From Clostridium sp. UBA1056 (lineage in GTDB: Bacteria; Bacillota; Clostridia; Clostridiales; Clostridiaceae), in assembly GCA_002316385.1 (NCBI GenBank), contig DCDL01000065.1, positions 97,106-112,039 on the forward strand: a stretch of DNA of 14,934 nucleotides, written 5' to 3'. The notes below the pieces were generated by a model. The model ran no database searches, was not told the DNA's origin, and saw nothing but the letters and a program-made list of their open reading frames with translations. Shown here one piece after another: positions 1 through 6,254 of this stretch. The number at the start of each line of letters is the position of its first letter. Positions within the stretch are counted from its first letter, which is position 1. A program made the position numbers and the translations under genes.

Positions 1-147
1 TTATGGGTTTCATTTTTGTTAAAGATGGAGTCCGAAGAAGAAATATCAGAATCCATTAATAGATTAAAATTATTCAAACTTGGTATAGCCATTATGCCAA
101 TTAAGGCTAGTATATGCAATGTGCATTATATAGGCTACATTATATAA
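1..147 (+). CDS. Possible 3' end of an unidentified gene (partial at window start)
   Basis: Frame 1 is open from the first base to a TAA at 145-147, 48 codons. That is longer than expected by chance in such AT-rich DNA. The peptide has an acidic stretch (MESEEEISESINRL) followed by a hydrophobic, Cys-containing tail (KLGIAIMPIKASICN). I recognise no family. It would converge on the minus-strand sulfatase-like gene, whose stop lies 16 bases away, and no terminator hairpin is visible between them. It could equally be non-coding sequence. Confidence is low because only the end is visible. Confidence 0.25.
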   Translation, partial: LWVSFLLKMESEEEISESINRLKLFKLGIAIMPIKASICNVHYIGYII

Positions 148-163
148 TGAAGCAAACTTTCAG

Positions 164-2014
164 TTATTCTTCTCTTTCAGTTACTAATTTATTATCAAAA
201 TCGCTATTCATTTTTTCAGAAATAAAGGTATCATTAAAAAAGTTACTTTTTTGTCCTAATTGATCTTCTAATTTGTCTAGTCCATCTCTTTCAATCAATG
301 TTTGTTCATCTGAAAATAAATTTGTTCCTAGCCCTAATTTATCTCCTTCAATCTCTATACCCATACTTGATAAAATTGTTGGATACATATCAAAAGGTGC
401 AAATTGTCTATTATTTACTTTTTTCGGTGTAACAGCTGAGTTAAGTATTAAATTAAACACTGTTCTATGATATTCTTTATCAAAATCTTTGAAGAAATTT
501 TTGTCCATACTTAGATGATCTCCAGTAACTACAATAGTGGTATTATCATAGAATGGCTGTTGTTGAATCCATCTAATAAATTCAACTGCTTGTTTAGTTG
601 AGTAAGCAATAACATTTGCATATTGTGAATCATATTTTACACTTGCATTTGGGGATAGGTATCCATCCGGGAAATGAGTATCTGCTGTTTCCATAGTAAA
701 GTTAAATGGTTTTCCTGTCTCAGATAAGCGTGTTATTTCTGTTTTAGCAAATTCATATAATTTATCATCCTCAAATCCCCACCATACATTATAATCCTCT
801 GGAATTATTTTTTTCTCTTTGGCTGCTTTGTGATCAAAAATATTGAAATTGCCATGTGTAGTGAAATAAGTAGTTAATCCACCAAAGTCAGCATCTGCAC
901 CAAACATTATTGTTTGCTCATAACCTTGTGCTTCTAAAATATCTCCTATCGCAATAGCTCCTGGTAAGAAACTACCAGATTTTCCATAAGAGTTACCTTC
1001 TATAGGTATTTTAAGTGGTATTCCCATACCCATATTGATCATAGATGCTACAGACCAACTAGATCCATAAGTTTGGTATGGACCTCCAAATTTATCTGAG
1101 TCTGAGAAATGAACACCTTCTTTACTTAACTCAGTTAATTCTGGCATCAAATTCTCATTCATATAACCACCTAAATCTTTAGAGAGAAATGAATTTTCTA
1201 CAGATTCTAAGTATATATGAATTAAGTTTCTCTTTTTATGTGGGAAAGACATGCTTACTGAACGTGGATCTGCATAATTATCTTGAATATAGCTTGAATC
1301 AGAAACATATGCTTTATATACTTCTTTTAAATGTAACTTTTCAATACCATGAGCTGATCCTCCAACAAGAGAAACACAAGAAATAATAAAAGCTGCTATT
1401 GTTAGATATTTCTTACTTAATATTTTTTTATTAGTATTCTTTATTTTTATGAATATATCATAATTGAAACTTACAAATATAAAGAATATAACTATACATA
1501 CTAAGCTGGAGAATATTGGTGTCTTAATGATTTCTTTGACCATATCAGAACTTGTCCCTTTAAGCGGTGATTTCAGATTAAATAGGAACTGCTCTGGTGT
1601 GATTTCACCATAGAAACTAATAAACCAATCTGAAAAGAATTTAATAAAAACTCCTATTGTAAAAAATAGCATTATTAGGATTGTACTTAATGCACTTTTC
1701 CAATCAGTTTTACGGTCTAATTTTACAAAACTAATTTTCGAATTCAAAACACCCTTTACAAATAAATATATTGCTCCAAATAATAGTGTAAACACTAAGT
1801 ATTTGATAGAAAATATGGTTGTATATGTAGAAGAGCTAAATACATATGGTTTTTTCATTATAAATTTTAGTATACTTAATGATATTATATTAAATACTAT
1901 CACAGATTTTGTTACTTTCTTTATTAAAGATAAAACTCCATTATTTTTTTCAAAATAAAAATAGTCTACAAAACCTATTAAACTTCCTGCAATTAAATAA
2001 ATTAATATTTGCAT
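164..2014 (-). CDS. LTA synthase / phosphoglycerol transferase-like membrane sulfatase-fold protein
   Basis: 616 aa. About six hydrophobic segments fill the N-terminal third (near residues 1-18, 32-53, 68-90, 108-130, 166-188 and 203-222). An extracytoplasmic alkaline-phosphatase/sulfatase domain follows at about 262-560. Family metal-site motifs are visible: E270 in HIYLESVENS, H447 in ADTHFPDG, and D499-H500 in TGDH. The family transfers phosphoglycerol from phosphatidylglycerol to lipoteichoic acid or to cell-surface glycans. The segment GSSWSVASM...GIPL resembles OpgB/MdoB-type phosphoglycerol transferases more than classical LtaS, so the acceptor is uncertain. The expected nucleophile position appears to be Ser321 rather than the usual Thr. 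The ATG start is preceded by AGGAGG with a short 4-nt spacer. The gene is monocistronic, and the upstream region carries inverted repeats. Family assignment is strong; the substrate is inferred. Confidence 0.85.
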   Translation of the reverse strand: MQILIYLIAGSLIGFVDYFYFEKNNGVLSLIKKVTKSVIVFNIISLSILKFIMKKPYVFSSSTYTTIFSIKYLVFTLLFGAIYLFVKGVLNSKISFVKLDRKTDWKSALSTILIMLFFTIGVFIKFFSDWFISFYGEITPEQFLFNLKSPLKGTSSDMVKEIIKTPIFSSLVCIVIFFIFVSFNYDIFIKIKNTNKKILSKKYLTIAAFIISCVSLVGGSAHGIEKLHLKEVYKAYVSDSSYIQDNYADPRSVSMSFPHKKRNLIHIYLESVENSFLSKDLGGYMNENLMPELTELSKEGVHFSDSDKFGGPYQTYGSSWSVASMINMGMGIPLKIPIEGNSYGKSGSFLPGAIAIGDILEAQGYEQTIMFGADADFGGLTTYFTTHGNFNIFDHKAAKEKKIIPEDYNVWWGFEDDKLYEFAKTEITRLSETGKPFNFTMETADTHFPDGYLSPNASVKYDSQYANVIAYSTKQAVEFIRWIQQQPFYDNTTIVVTGDHLSMDKNFFKDFDKEYHRTVFNLILNSAVTPKKVNNRQFAPFDMYPTILSSMGIEIEGDKLGLGTNLFSDEQTLIERDGLDKLEDQLGQKSNFFNDTFISEKMNSDFDNKLVTEREE

Positions 2015-2101
2015 AATTCCTCCTAAAAAATAAATTAATATTGTAGATTAATTCCACATATATTTATATATTATCATATTTTACATTTTAGGGGTACATT
2101 T

Positions 2102-2134
2102 TTGTTATATATACAGAAATTGGTATATAAACAA
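2102..2134. repeat. Imperfect inverted repeat upstream of the sulfatase-like gene
   Basis: Arms TTGTT-A-TATATAC (2102-2114) and GTATATA-AACAA (2123-2134) form 12 pairs with one bulged A around an 8-base centre. The repeat lies about 90-120 bp upstream of the minus-strand start at 2014. It could be a dimeric-regulator operator or an mRNA leader hairpin. It is AT-rich, so chance contributes. Confidence 0.4.
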
Positions 2135-2158
2135 GCTCTTACAGTAATCTGGCCTGAC

Positions 2159-2180
2159 TAGGGTAAGTTGTACTACCCTA
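2159..2180. repeat. Short inverted repeat TAGGGTA...TACCCTA
   Basis: Perfect 7-bp arms TAGGGTA (2159-2165) and TACCCTA (2174-2180) surround an 8-base loop. They can extend by GT/AC with one bulge. GGG/CCC arms are uncommon in this AT-rich DNA. No U-tract follows on either strand, so a terminator is unlikely. It may be an operator or a decayed structural element. Function is unknown. Confidence 0.35.
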
Positions 2181-2196
2181 AAAGTATTATTAATAA

Positions 2197-2346
2197 CTAA
2201 AAAAATACCTATTTAATCTCTCTCCTAAGTTTAGTAAACTAAAGAATCTAGTAATATTTAAAACTATGGCATCTATAGCAACATTGGAGATGATTAGTGA
2301 AAGAGGCGGATTTAAGGTTGAAGAGCTTATAAGTAAAATTACATAA
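2197..2346 (+). pseudogene. Remnant of a DUF1858-type domain protein (C-terminal part only)
   Basis: The plus frame is open from 2197 to a TAA at 2344-2346. It reads ...NLSPKFSKLKNLVIFK followed by TMASIATLEMISERGGF and VEELISKIT. From memory this resembles the C-terminal half of DUF1858 domains (pattern SPxFxKLxNPV..KT.A.(V/I)ATLE.....GG...EEL), a small domain found beside hemerythrin, DUF438 or ScdA proteins. The N-terminal half expected upstream is missing: a stop lies at 2194-2196. An internal ATG at 2266 has no ribosome binding site. It therefore looks like a decayed or truncated copy. Its position next to the ric gene fits the usual genomic company of the family. The assignment rests on motif recall without a search. 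Confidence 0.45.
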
Positions 2347-2381
2347 GAAATTAATAGTAGAAATTAAAAAATAAGAATATC

Positions 2382-2428
2382 AAAGGAGTTCCAGTATAAT
2401 AGAATTCATATTATGCTGAAACTTCTTT
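2382..2428. repeat. Long hairpin between the DUF1858 remnant and ric
   Basis: Arms 2382-2401 (AAAGGAGTT, C, CAGTATAATA) and 2409-2428 (TATTATGCTG, A, AACTTCTTT) pair over 19 of 20 positions around the 7-base loop GAATTCA. Two of the pairs are G-U. On the plus strand it ends in CTTCTTTTA, a weak U-tract, so it may terminate transcripts of the degenerate gene upstream. On the minus strand the following T-run is distant. It could also be a leftover of a palindromic repeat element. Confidence 0.5.
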
Positions 2429-2439
2429 TAAATATAAAT

Positions 2440-2476
2440 AATAAAAACTGAAGCTCTTAGAACTTCAGTTTTTATT
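2440..2476 (-). terminator. Rho-independent terminator of ric (bidirectional)
   Basis: Perfect 14-bp arms 2440-2453 (AATAAAAACTGAAG) and 2463-2476 (CTTCAGTTTTTATT) surround a 9-base loop. The A-tract/T-tract symmetry gives a U-run on either strand. It starts 7 bases past the ric stop codon, the expected position for its terminator. Confidence 0.85.
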
Positions 2477-2482
2477 AAGAAA

Positions 2483-3190
2483 CTAATTAAAATCAAATCC
2501 TAGTCTTTTAAATAAAATGTTGTTTTCAAGGTGTATGTGTTGGAATAAATCACTTTCTAACTCTTCCAATAGTTTGAAAGTTAAAAGGTAAGTGTTGCAA
2601 CCATCCTCAGGAACTTCAAAATTGTCAGTAATTTTTCTAAGTTCTTTTAGAACATCTCCGGCAGAATCATGTTCATCTTCAGTTTCCTTAATTACTTCAT
2701 CAATTTTTTTCAGTAGTTCCTTACTCGGATTTTTATCATATTTCTTAATTAATGGGAAAAGCATTTCCTCTTCCTTTAAAAGATGTTGTTCTAAATCAGC
2801 TTTTAAAGATGAAAAAAGTTTATGAACTTTAAAAAGCACTTCATGATTCATACCGTGAACTCTCAATATTTTAGTTGTTAATTCTCCTAACTCAGGTAGA
2901 ACTTTTTTAGTGTAAGCGTGATGAGTATTTTCAATATGGTCAATTAACTCACTAGAAGTAAGTTTTCTAAAGTCTATGAATACTTCTTTTTCACTTGAAA
3001 TTTCATTTAGCTTAACATGTATTTCCTTTAATAATTCATCTTCATTTAGATTCAATTCAGAGAGCACCTCTGAAAGTGGTCTATTACCACCACAGCAAAA
3101 GTCAATTTTATATTTTTTGAATATTTCGCTAGCCTGAGGCATTGCTGAAACTATTTCTCCTACAGGCTGAGAACTATTAAATCTATTCAT
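2483..3190 (-). CDS. ric: RIC/ScdA-family di-iron protein for iron-sulfur cluster repair
   Basis: 235 aa, the usual length for the YtfE/ScdA/RIC family, which helps restore Fe-S clusters damaged by nitric oxide or oxidants in the cytoplasm. An N-terminal ScdA_N (DUF542) domain, about residues 5-60, contains the FCCGG motif with Cys32-Cys33. A hemerythrin-like four-helix domain follows at about 78-232. Probable di-iron ligands are visible: H85, H136 and E140 (HLLKE), H174 (EDEHD), H218 and E222 (HIHLE). The ATG start follows GGAGGAG at good spacing. The upstream neighbour on the same strand is a Crp/Fnr regulator 125 bp away, and a Crp-like half-site pair lies in the gap, suggesting induction by that regulator. 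A terminator lies immediately downstream. The alternative name is scdA/ytfE; function is confident from domain order. Confidence 0.93.
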   Translation of the reverse strand: MNRFNSSQPVGEIVSAMPQASEIFKKYKIDFCCGGNRPLSEVLSELNLNEDELLKEIHVKLNEISSEKEVFIDFRKLTSSELIDHIENTHHAYTKKVLPELGELTTKILRVHGMNHEVLFKVHKLFSSLKADLEQHLLKEEEMLFPLIKKYDKNPSKELLKKIDEVIKETEDEHDSAGDVLKELRKITDNFEVPEDGCNTYLLTFKLLEELESDLFQHIHLENNILFKRLGFDFN

Positions 3191-3240
3191 ATAAACTCCT
3201 CCAATACATTATTATTTATAAGTTTCTTACTTTTAACTTT

Positions 3241-3283
3241 ATAATATATTAGATGTTTAAAATATTCTGTGACTGGAATCATA
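3241..3283 (-). promoter_or_regulatory. Candidate Crp/Fnr-dependent ric promoter
   Basis: TGTGA-N6-TCATA at 3268-3283 is close to the Crp-type pattern TGTGA-N6-TCACA. On the minus strand a TATTAT -10-like hexamer lies at 3241-3246, predicting a start near 3234. The site centre then falls at -41.5, the standard class II activator position. There is no good -35, as expected of an activator-dependent promoter. The site is seen; its use is inferred. Confidence 0.45.
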
Positions 3284-3315
3284 ATTTAAAAATATAAGTA
3301 TAGATATTTAAGTTG

Positions 3316-4032
3316 TTAGTGTTTTAAAGCATTAATATCTAGTATTAATATTTGTTTATTTCCTATCATATCGATAATACCTTTATCTTGTAGTAGACTC
3401 AGTTTTCTACTGACAGTTTCTCTTGCAGTACCTATGTAATTAGCTATTCCCTCACGACTTAAAGGTAATTCTACCATTATACCCTTAGAGTGATTTCTTC
3501 CATATCTTTCTGCAAACTCAATAAGTAAAGAATTTATACGCCATTCAATATTCTTAGTACTCATGTTTTGTACTGCATTTTCTATTTTATCCATTCGATT
3601 GCATAACTCTTCTATAATTTTGATTCCAATAGTAGGGTAAGTAATTAAGAGTTTTTGAAAGTCATTTTTATTTATCATGCAAATATGGGTTGTTTCTAAT
3701 GCTTCTACATTATAAGTAGAACTTTGCTTATTTAGAAGATTTTTTTCTCCGAAGAAATCACCTTGATCTAATATATATAGAATTTGTTCTTTGCCTTCAA
3801 TAGTATAGCAAAATACCTTTACTTTACCCTTATCTATAATAATTAAGTTTTCAAGATGGCTTTCTTCTATTACAATTAGCTCACCTTTTTCATATTTCTT
3901 TTTCATTATTAGGCTAGCTAATTTATTTAGTTCTTCAGAGGTAAGTCCAGAAAATATAGGAACTTTTTCAACGCATAGGTTATGATGACATTTTTCACAA
4001 TTATGATTATCATATTTATTCAAATAAATCAC
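3316..4032 (-). CDS. Crp/Fnr-family transcriptional regulator (HcpR-like)
   Basis: 238 aa. A cyclic-nucleotide-binding-type beta-roll sensor spans about residues 24-145, followed by a dimerisation helix and a C-terminal winged helix-turn-helix (about 165-235). The recognition helix carries ARETVSR (R204, E205, R209), the arrangement that reads TGTGA-like half sites in Crp. The N-terminus has C12-x2-C15-x4-C20, a cysteine cluster that could bind an Fe-S cluster or metal as in Fnr. Its position directly upstream of ric suggests control of nitrosative or redox stress genes; HcpR is the closest idea, unproven. The frame opens at GTG (4030-4032), but an AAGGA ribosome site at 4034-4038 is only one base away. 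A TTG at 4021-4023 has better spacing (10 nt) and would give 235 aa. The Cys cluster is retained either way. Confidence 0.88.
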   Translation of the reverse strand: MIYLNKYDNHNCEKCHHNLCVEKVPIFSGLTSEELNKLASLIMKKKYEKGELIVIEESHLENLIIIDKGKVKVFCYTIEGKEQILYILDQGDFFGEKNLLNKQSSTYNVEALETTHICMINKNDFQKLLITYPTIGIKIIEELCNRMDKIENAVQNMSTKNIEWRINSLLIEFAERYGRNHSKGIMVELPLSREGIANYIGTARETVSRKLSLLQDKGIIDMIGNKQILILDINALKH

Positions 4033-4140
4033 ATCCTTATTTGTATTGATATAAAATAAAATTGTATTTTATGTAGTAAATTTTTATTATCATAATGAAA
4101 ATAAATTTATGTATAATTAATTTTAAATATATTATATATC

Positions 4141-4158
4141 ATGTAAGTCGATTTACAT
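4141..4158. promoter_or_regulatory. Near-perfect palindrome, probable Crp/Fnr operator
   Basis: ATGTAA-GTCGAT-TTACAT is an 18-bp palindrome with 8 of 9 pairs matched. It lies in the divergent region between the Crp/Fnr regulator and the DUF308 gene. The TGTAA-N6-TTACA spacing equals that of the site before ric (TGTGA-N6-TCATA). A perfect minus-strand TATAAT lies at 4131-4136; in that case the palindrome overlaps the spacer and -35 region, which would suit autorepression. Regulator and direction are inferred. Confidence 0.55.
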
Positions 4159-4199
4159 AGCATTAAGATTTATATTAAATGATTAGATGATAGGAGTAT

Positions 4200-4248
4200 T
4201 TCCCATTAAATATATTAAACAATATAATGTATAATGAATTTATGGGAA
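4200..4248 (+). promoter_or_regulatory. Candidate promoter region of the DUF308-mscL unit, bracketed by inverted repeats
   Basis: Two overlapping-spaced TATAAT hexamers occur at 4223-4228 and 4230-4235. They are flanked by the inverted arms TTCCCAT (4200-4206) and ATGGGAA (4242-4248). No good TTGACA is found 17 bp upstream of either hexamer. A start near 4242 would give a leader of about 50 nt before the ATG at 4292. Promoter assignment is tentative in this AT-rich DNA. Confidence 0.35.
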
Positions 4249-4291
4249 TTATGTTCTATATATTAATTAATATAATCAAAGGAGGGGACCT

Positions 4292-5617
4292 ATGAAAATA
4301 TCGATAAATAAGTCATACATAAATATAATTAATCTATTGTTTACTGGTATAGGACTAATTATTTTAGGAGTAGTTATTTTATATGGTAAAACTAATTTTC
4401 TAAGTATAGTTGTTTGGGCAATTTCATTAATATTTATTCTTAATGGTATATTTCAATTTATAAGTTTAATGATTAACAAAAATAAAGATATGGCTAAGAA
4501 AATTACTTTGGGAAGTTCAATTTTTAATGTGGCTTTAGGTATTGGAGTGATTTACTTTAAAAATATATCTTTTTCCATAGTAGTAATTTTGTTTTCTATA
4601 TATACTATTTTAAATAGTATAATTAAAGGAATCATCTATTATACATATTTGAAAAATAAGGTTAAAGGTAGAATAACTATTTTGCTAGAATGCATAATTT
4701 ATTTTGTATTTGGTGTAACTACTTTATTCTCACCCTTAATGCACTTAAATGCTATTCTTACAATTATAGGTGTATATTGCTTTCTTTTTGGATTAAGTTT
4801 TATAAAGGATTTTACTAGTGAAGTTGTACCTGAAGACACTAAAAATAAATTAAAGCGTAAAGTAAGAATAACCTTGCCAGTATTTTTATTAGCATTAATA
4901 CCACATAAAGTTTTAACCAAGATAAATGAGTATTTACAAGGTGAGGATAAAGTAGAATATGATATTGTTATAGATGAAAAAAATAGTAGTAGTGAGGAGG
5001 TTGGCATAGAGGTATTTATACATGTCACATTAGATGGGATAGGAGCTGTTGGTCATGTTGATTTATGTTATGAAGGACAAGTTATATCCTATGGGAATTA
5101 TGATAATGAATCTTTCAAGTTATTTGGTATAGCAGGTAAAGGCATATTATTTATAGCAGATAGAGAAAAGTATCTTAATTTTTGTACAAGCTATAGTAAA
5201 AAAACTATATTTGGCTATGGATTAAAATTAAATGAATATCAAAAGCAAAATATAAAAGAAAAGTTAAATGAAATAAAAGATACTTTAATAAAATGGGAAC
5301 CACCTATAGTTAAAGAAATGAAGAAAGATAACTTAAAGTGTGAGTATAAAGATTATGCCAGTATTTTATATAAGGCTACAGAAGCAGAGTTTTTTACTTT
5401 TAAATCAGGAAAGTTTAAGACCTATTTTGGTCTTAATACTAATTGTGTACTACTTGCAGATAGTGTTATAGGACGTTTGGGTACTGATATTTTGGGGATT
5501 AGTGGGATAATTACTCCAGGAACTTATTACAACTATTTACAAAAAGAATTCACAAAAAGAAATAGTATAGTAGTTAGCAGAAATATATACTTGTTGCCAA
5601 AAGAAGAAATGGCATAA
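4292..5617 (+). CDS. DUF308 (HdeD-like) membrane protein fused to a probable permuted papain-fold domain
   Basis: 441 aa. Residues 10-172 contain about six hydrophobic helices in paired repeats typical of HdeD/DUF308 proteins, known from acid-stress tolerance. A basic linker (183-192) leads into a soluble domain of about 235-441. That domain contains GHVDLCYEG (H255) with SYGNYDNES just after it, and later NTNCVLLADSVIG (C385). His-before-Cys order with a Cys in an NC motif at a helix start resembles circularly permuted NlpC/P60 or YiiX/LRAT-like hydrolases, suggesting an amidase, peptidase or acyltransferase-type activity. That function is inferred by eye. The start follows GGAGG at 4281-4285 with good spacing. 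The gene precedes mscL by 26 bp, so the two are probably co-transcribed, hinting at an envelope or osmotic stress role. Membrane orientation is unknown. Confidence 0.75.
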   Translation: MKISINKSYINIINLLFTGIGLIILGVVILYGKTNFLSIVVWAISLIFILNGIFQFISLMINKNKDMAKKITLGSSIFNVALGIGVIYFKNISFSIVVILFSIYTILNSIIKGIIYYTYLKNKVKGRITILLECIIYFVFGVTTLFSPLMHLNAILTIIGVYCFLFGLSFIKDFTSEVVPEDTKNKLKRKVRITLPVFLLALIPHKVLTKINEYLQGEDKVEYDIVIDEKNSSSEEVGIEVFIHVTLDGIGAVGHVDLCYEGQVISYGNYDNESFKLFGIAGKGILFIADREKYLNFCTSYSKKTIFGYGLKLNEYQKQNIKEKLNEIKDTLIKWEPPIVKEMKKDNLKCEYKDYASILYKATEAEFFTFKSGKFKTYFGLNTNCVLLADSVIGRLGTDILGISGIITPGTYYNYLQKEFTKRNSIVVSRNIYLLPKEEMA

Positions 5618-5643
5618 ATATTTATTATTTTAGGAGGAATAGT

Positions 5644-6084
5644 ATGTTAAAGGAATTTAAGAAATTTGCAATTAAAGGAAATATGATTGATTTAGCAATT
5701 GGTATAATTATAGGTACAGCTTTTACTAAGCTTGTTACATCTTTGGTTGAGACAGTAATAATGCCTATTGTTAGCATTTTTATAGGAAAAATTGATTTTT
5801 CTAATTTATTCATTGCTTTGGATGGTAAAGAATATGCAACTCTTGCTGCTGCAAGAGAAGCTGGAGCTTCAGTAGTTGCTTATGGTGCTTTTTTAACTGG
5901 ACTTATAGATTTTTTAATCATGACATTTGTAGTATTTATTGTAGTTAAGCAGCTTGATAGGTTTAAGAGTAAAGAAGAACAGGCACCAGTAACAACTAAA
6001 AAGTGTCCTTACTGTATTTCAGAAATCTCAATTGAGGCGTCCAAGTGTCCTCATTGTACATCAGATTTACCAACTGGCTTATAA
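5644..6084 (+). CDS. mscL: Large-conductance mechanosensitive channel MscL with C-terminal zinc ribbon
   Basis: 146 aa. MscL forms a homopentameric inner-membrane pore that opens under membrane tension to release solutes during hypo-osmotic shock. The N-terminal amphipathic helix and TM1 (GNMIDLAIGIIIGTAFTKLV, residues 12-31) match the conserved pore-lining segment. The periplasmic loop is about 45-78 and TM2 about 80-102, followed by basic residues (K102, R106, K108). Unusually, the C-terminal tail carries KKCPYC...KCPHC (C121, C124, C135, C138), a complete zinc-ribbon-type four-cysteine motif in place of the simple helical bundle. The ATG follows AGGAGG (5632-5637). It is 26 bp downstream of the DUF308-fusion gene, likely the same operon. 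No terminator is seen directly after the stop, so the transcript may run into the structured region at 6112-6236. Confidence 0.93.
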   Translation: MLKEFKKFAIKGNMIDLAIGIIIGTAFTKLVTSLVETVIMPIVSIFIGKIDFSNLFIALDGKEYATLAAAREAGASVVAYGAFLTGLIDFLIMTFVVFIVVKQLDRFKSKEEQAPVTTKKCPYCISEISIEASKCPHCTSDLPTGL

Positions 6085-6111
6085 CATAATAAAGAGTAAT
6101 TTAATATAGTT

Positions 6112-6236
6112 TGATATTTTCTTTGTATGATCAGATTTTCAAGCGGGAAGATATGGAGTTGCATGTGGTGAAATTTGCAAAAATTTCATTTACAGGTATG
6201 GTAAGAAGTGTTAGAATAAATTTATAGAAAATATTG
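6112..6236 (+). ncRNA. Candidate structured leader or 3'-UTR RNA, class unknown
   Basis: A long-range stem pairs ATATTTTCT (6114-6122) with AGAAAATAT (6226-6234), extendable by two G-U pairs. Inside lies the hairpin GAAATTT-GCAA-AAATTTC (6170-6187), a perfect 7-bp stem capped by a GNRA-type GCAA tetraloop. It extends outward with TGTGGT pairing to ATTTACA through G-U pairs and one bulge. The remaining purine-rich stretches (for example AAGCGGGAAGATATGGAG) are unpaired in this model. The closing stem ends two bases before the ribosome site of the small ORF at 6255. I do not recognise a known riboswitch consensus. It could be an mscL 3'-UTR structure or a cis-regulator of what follows. Confidence 0.4.
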
Positions 6237-6254
6237 TAAGGAGGTCGATTATAA

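Noticed and set aside
273..470. 65-aa plus-strand open frame
   Set aside because: Antisense shadow of the LTA-synthase-like gene, Ser/Pro/Leu-rich with no family resemblance.
4699..5028. 109-aa minus-strand open frame
   Set aside because: It lies wholly inside the plus-strand DUF308-fusion gene; low-complexity shadow without a recognisable family or ribosome site.
6112..6236. Known riboswitch classes (purine, c-di-GMP, T-box, cobalamin, glycine, lysine)
   Set aside because: None of the consensus motifs I know for these classes could be found in the region, so I left it unclassified.
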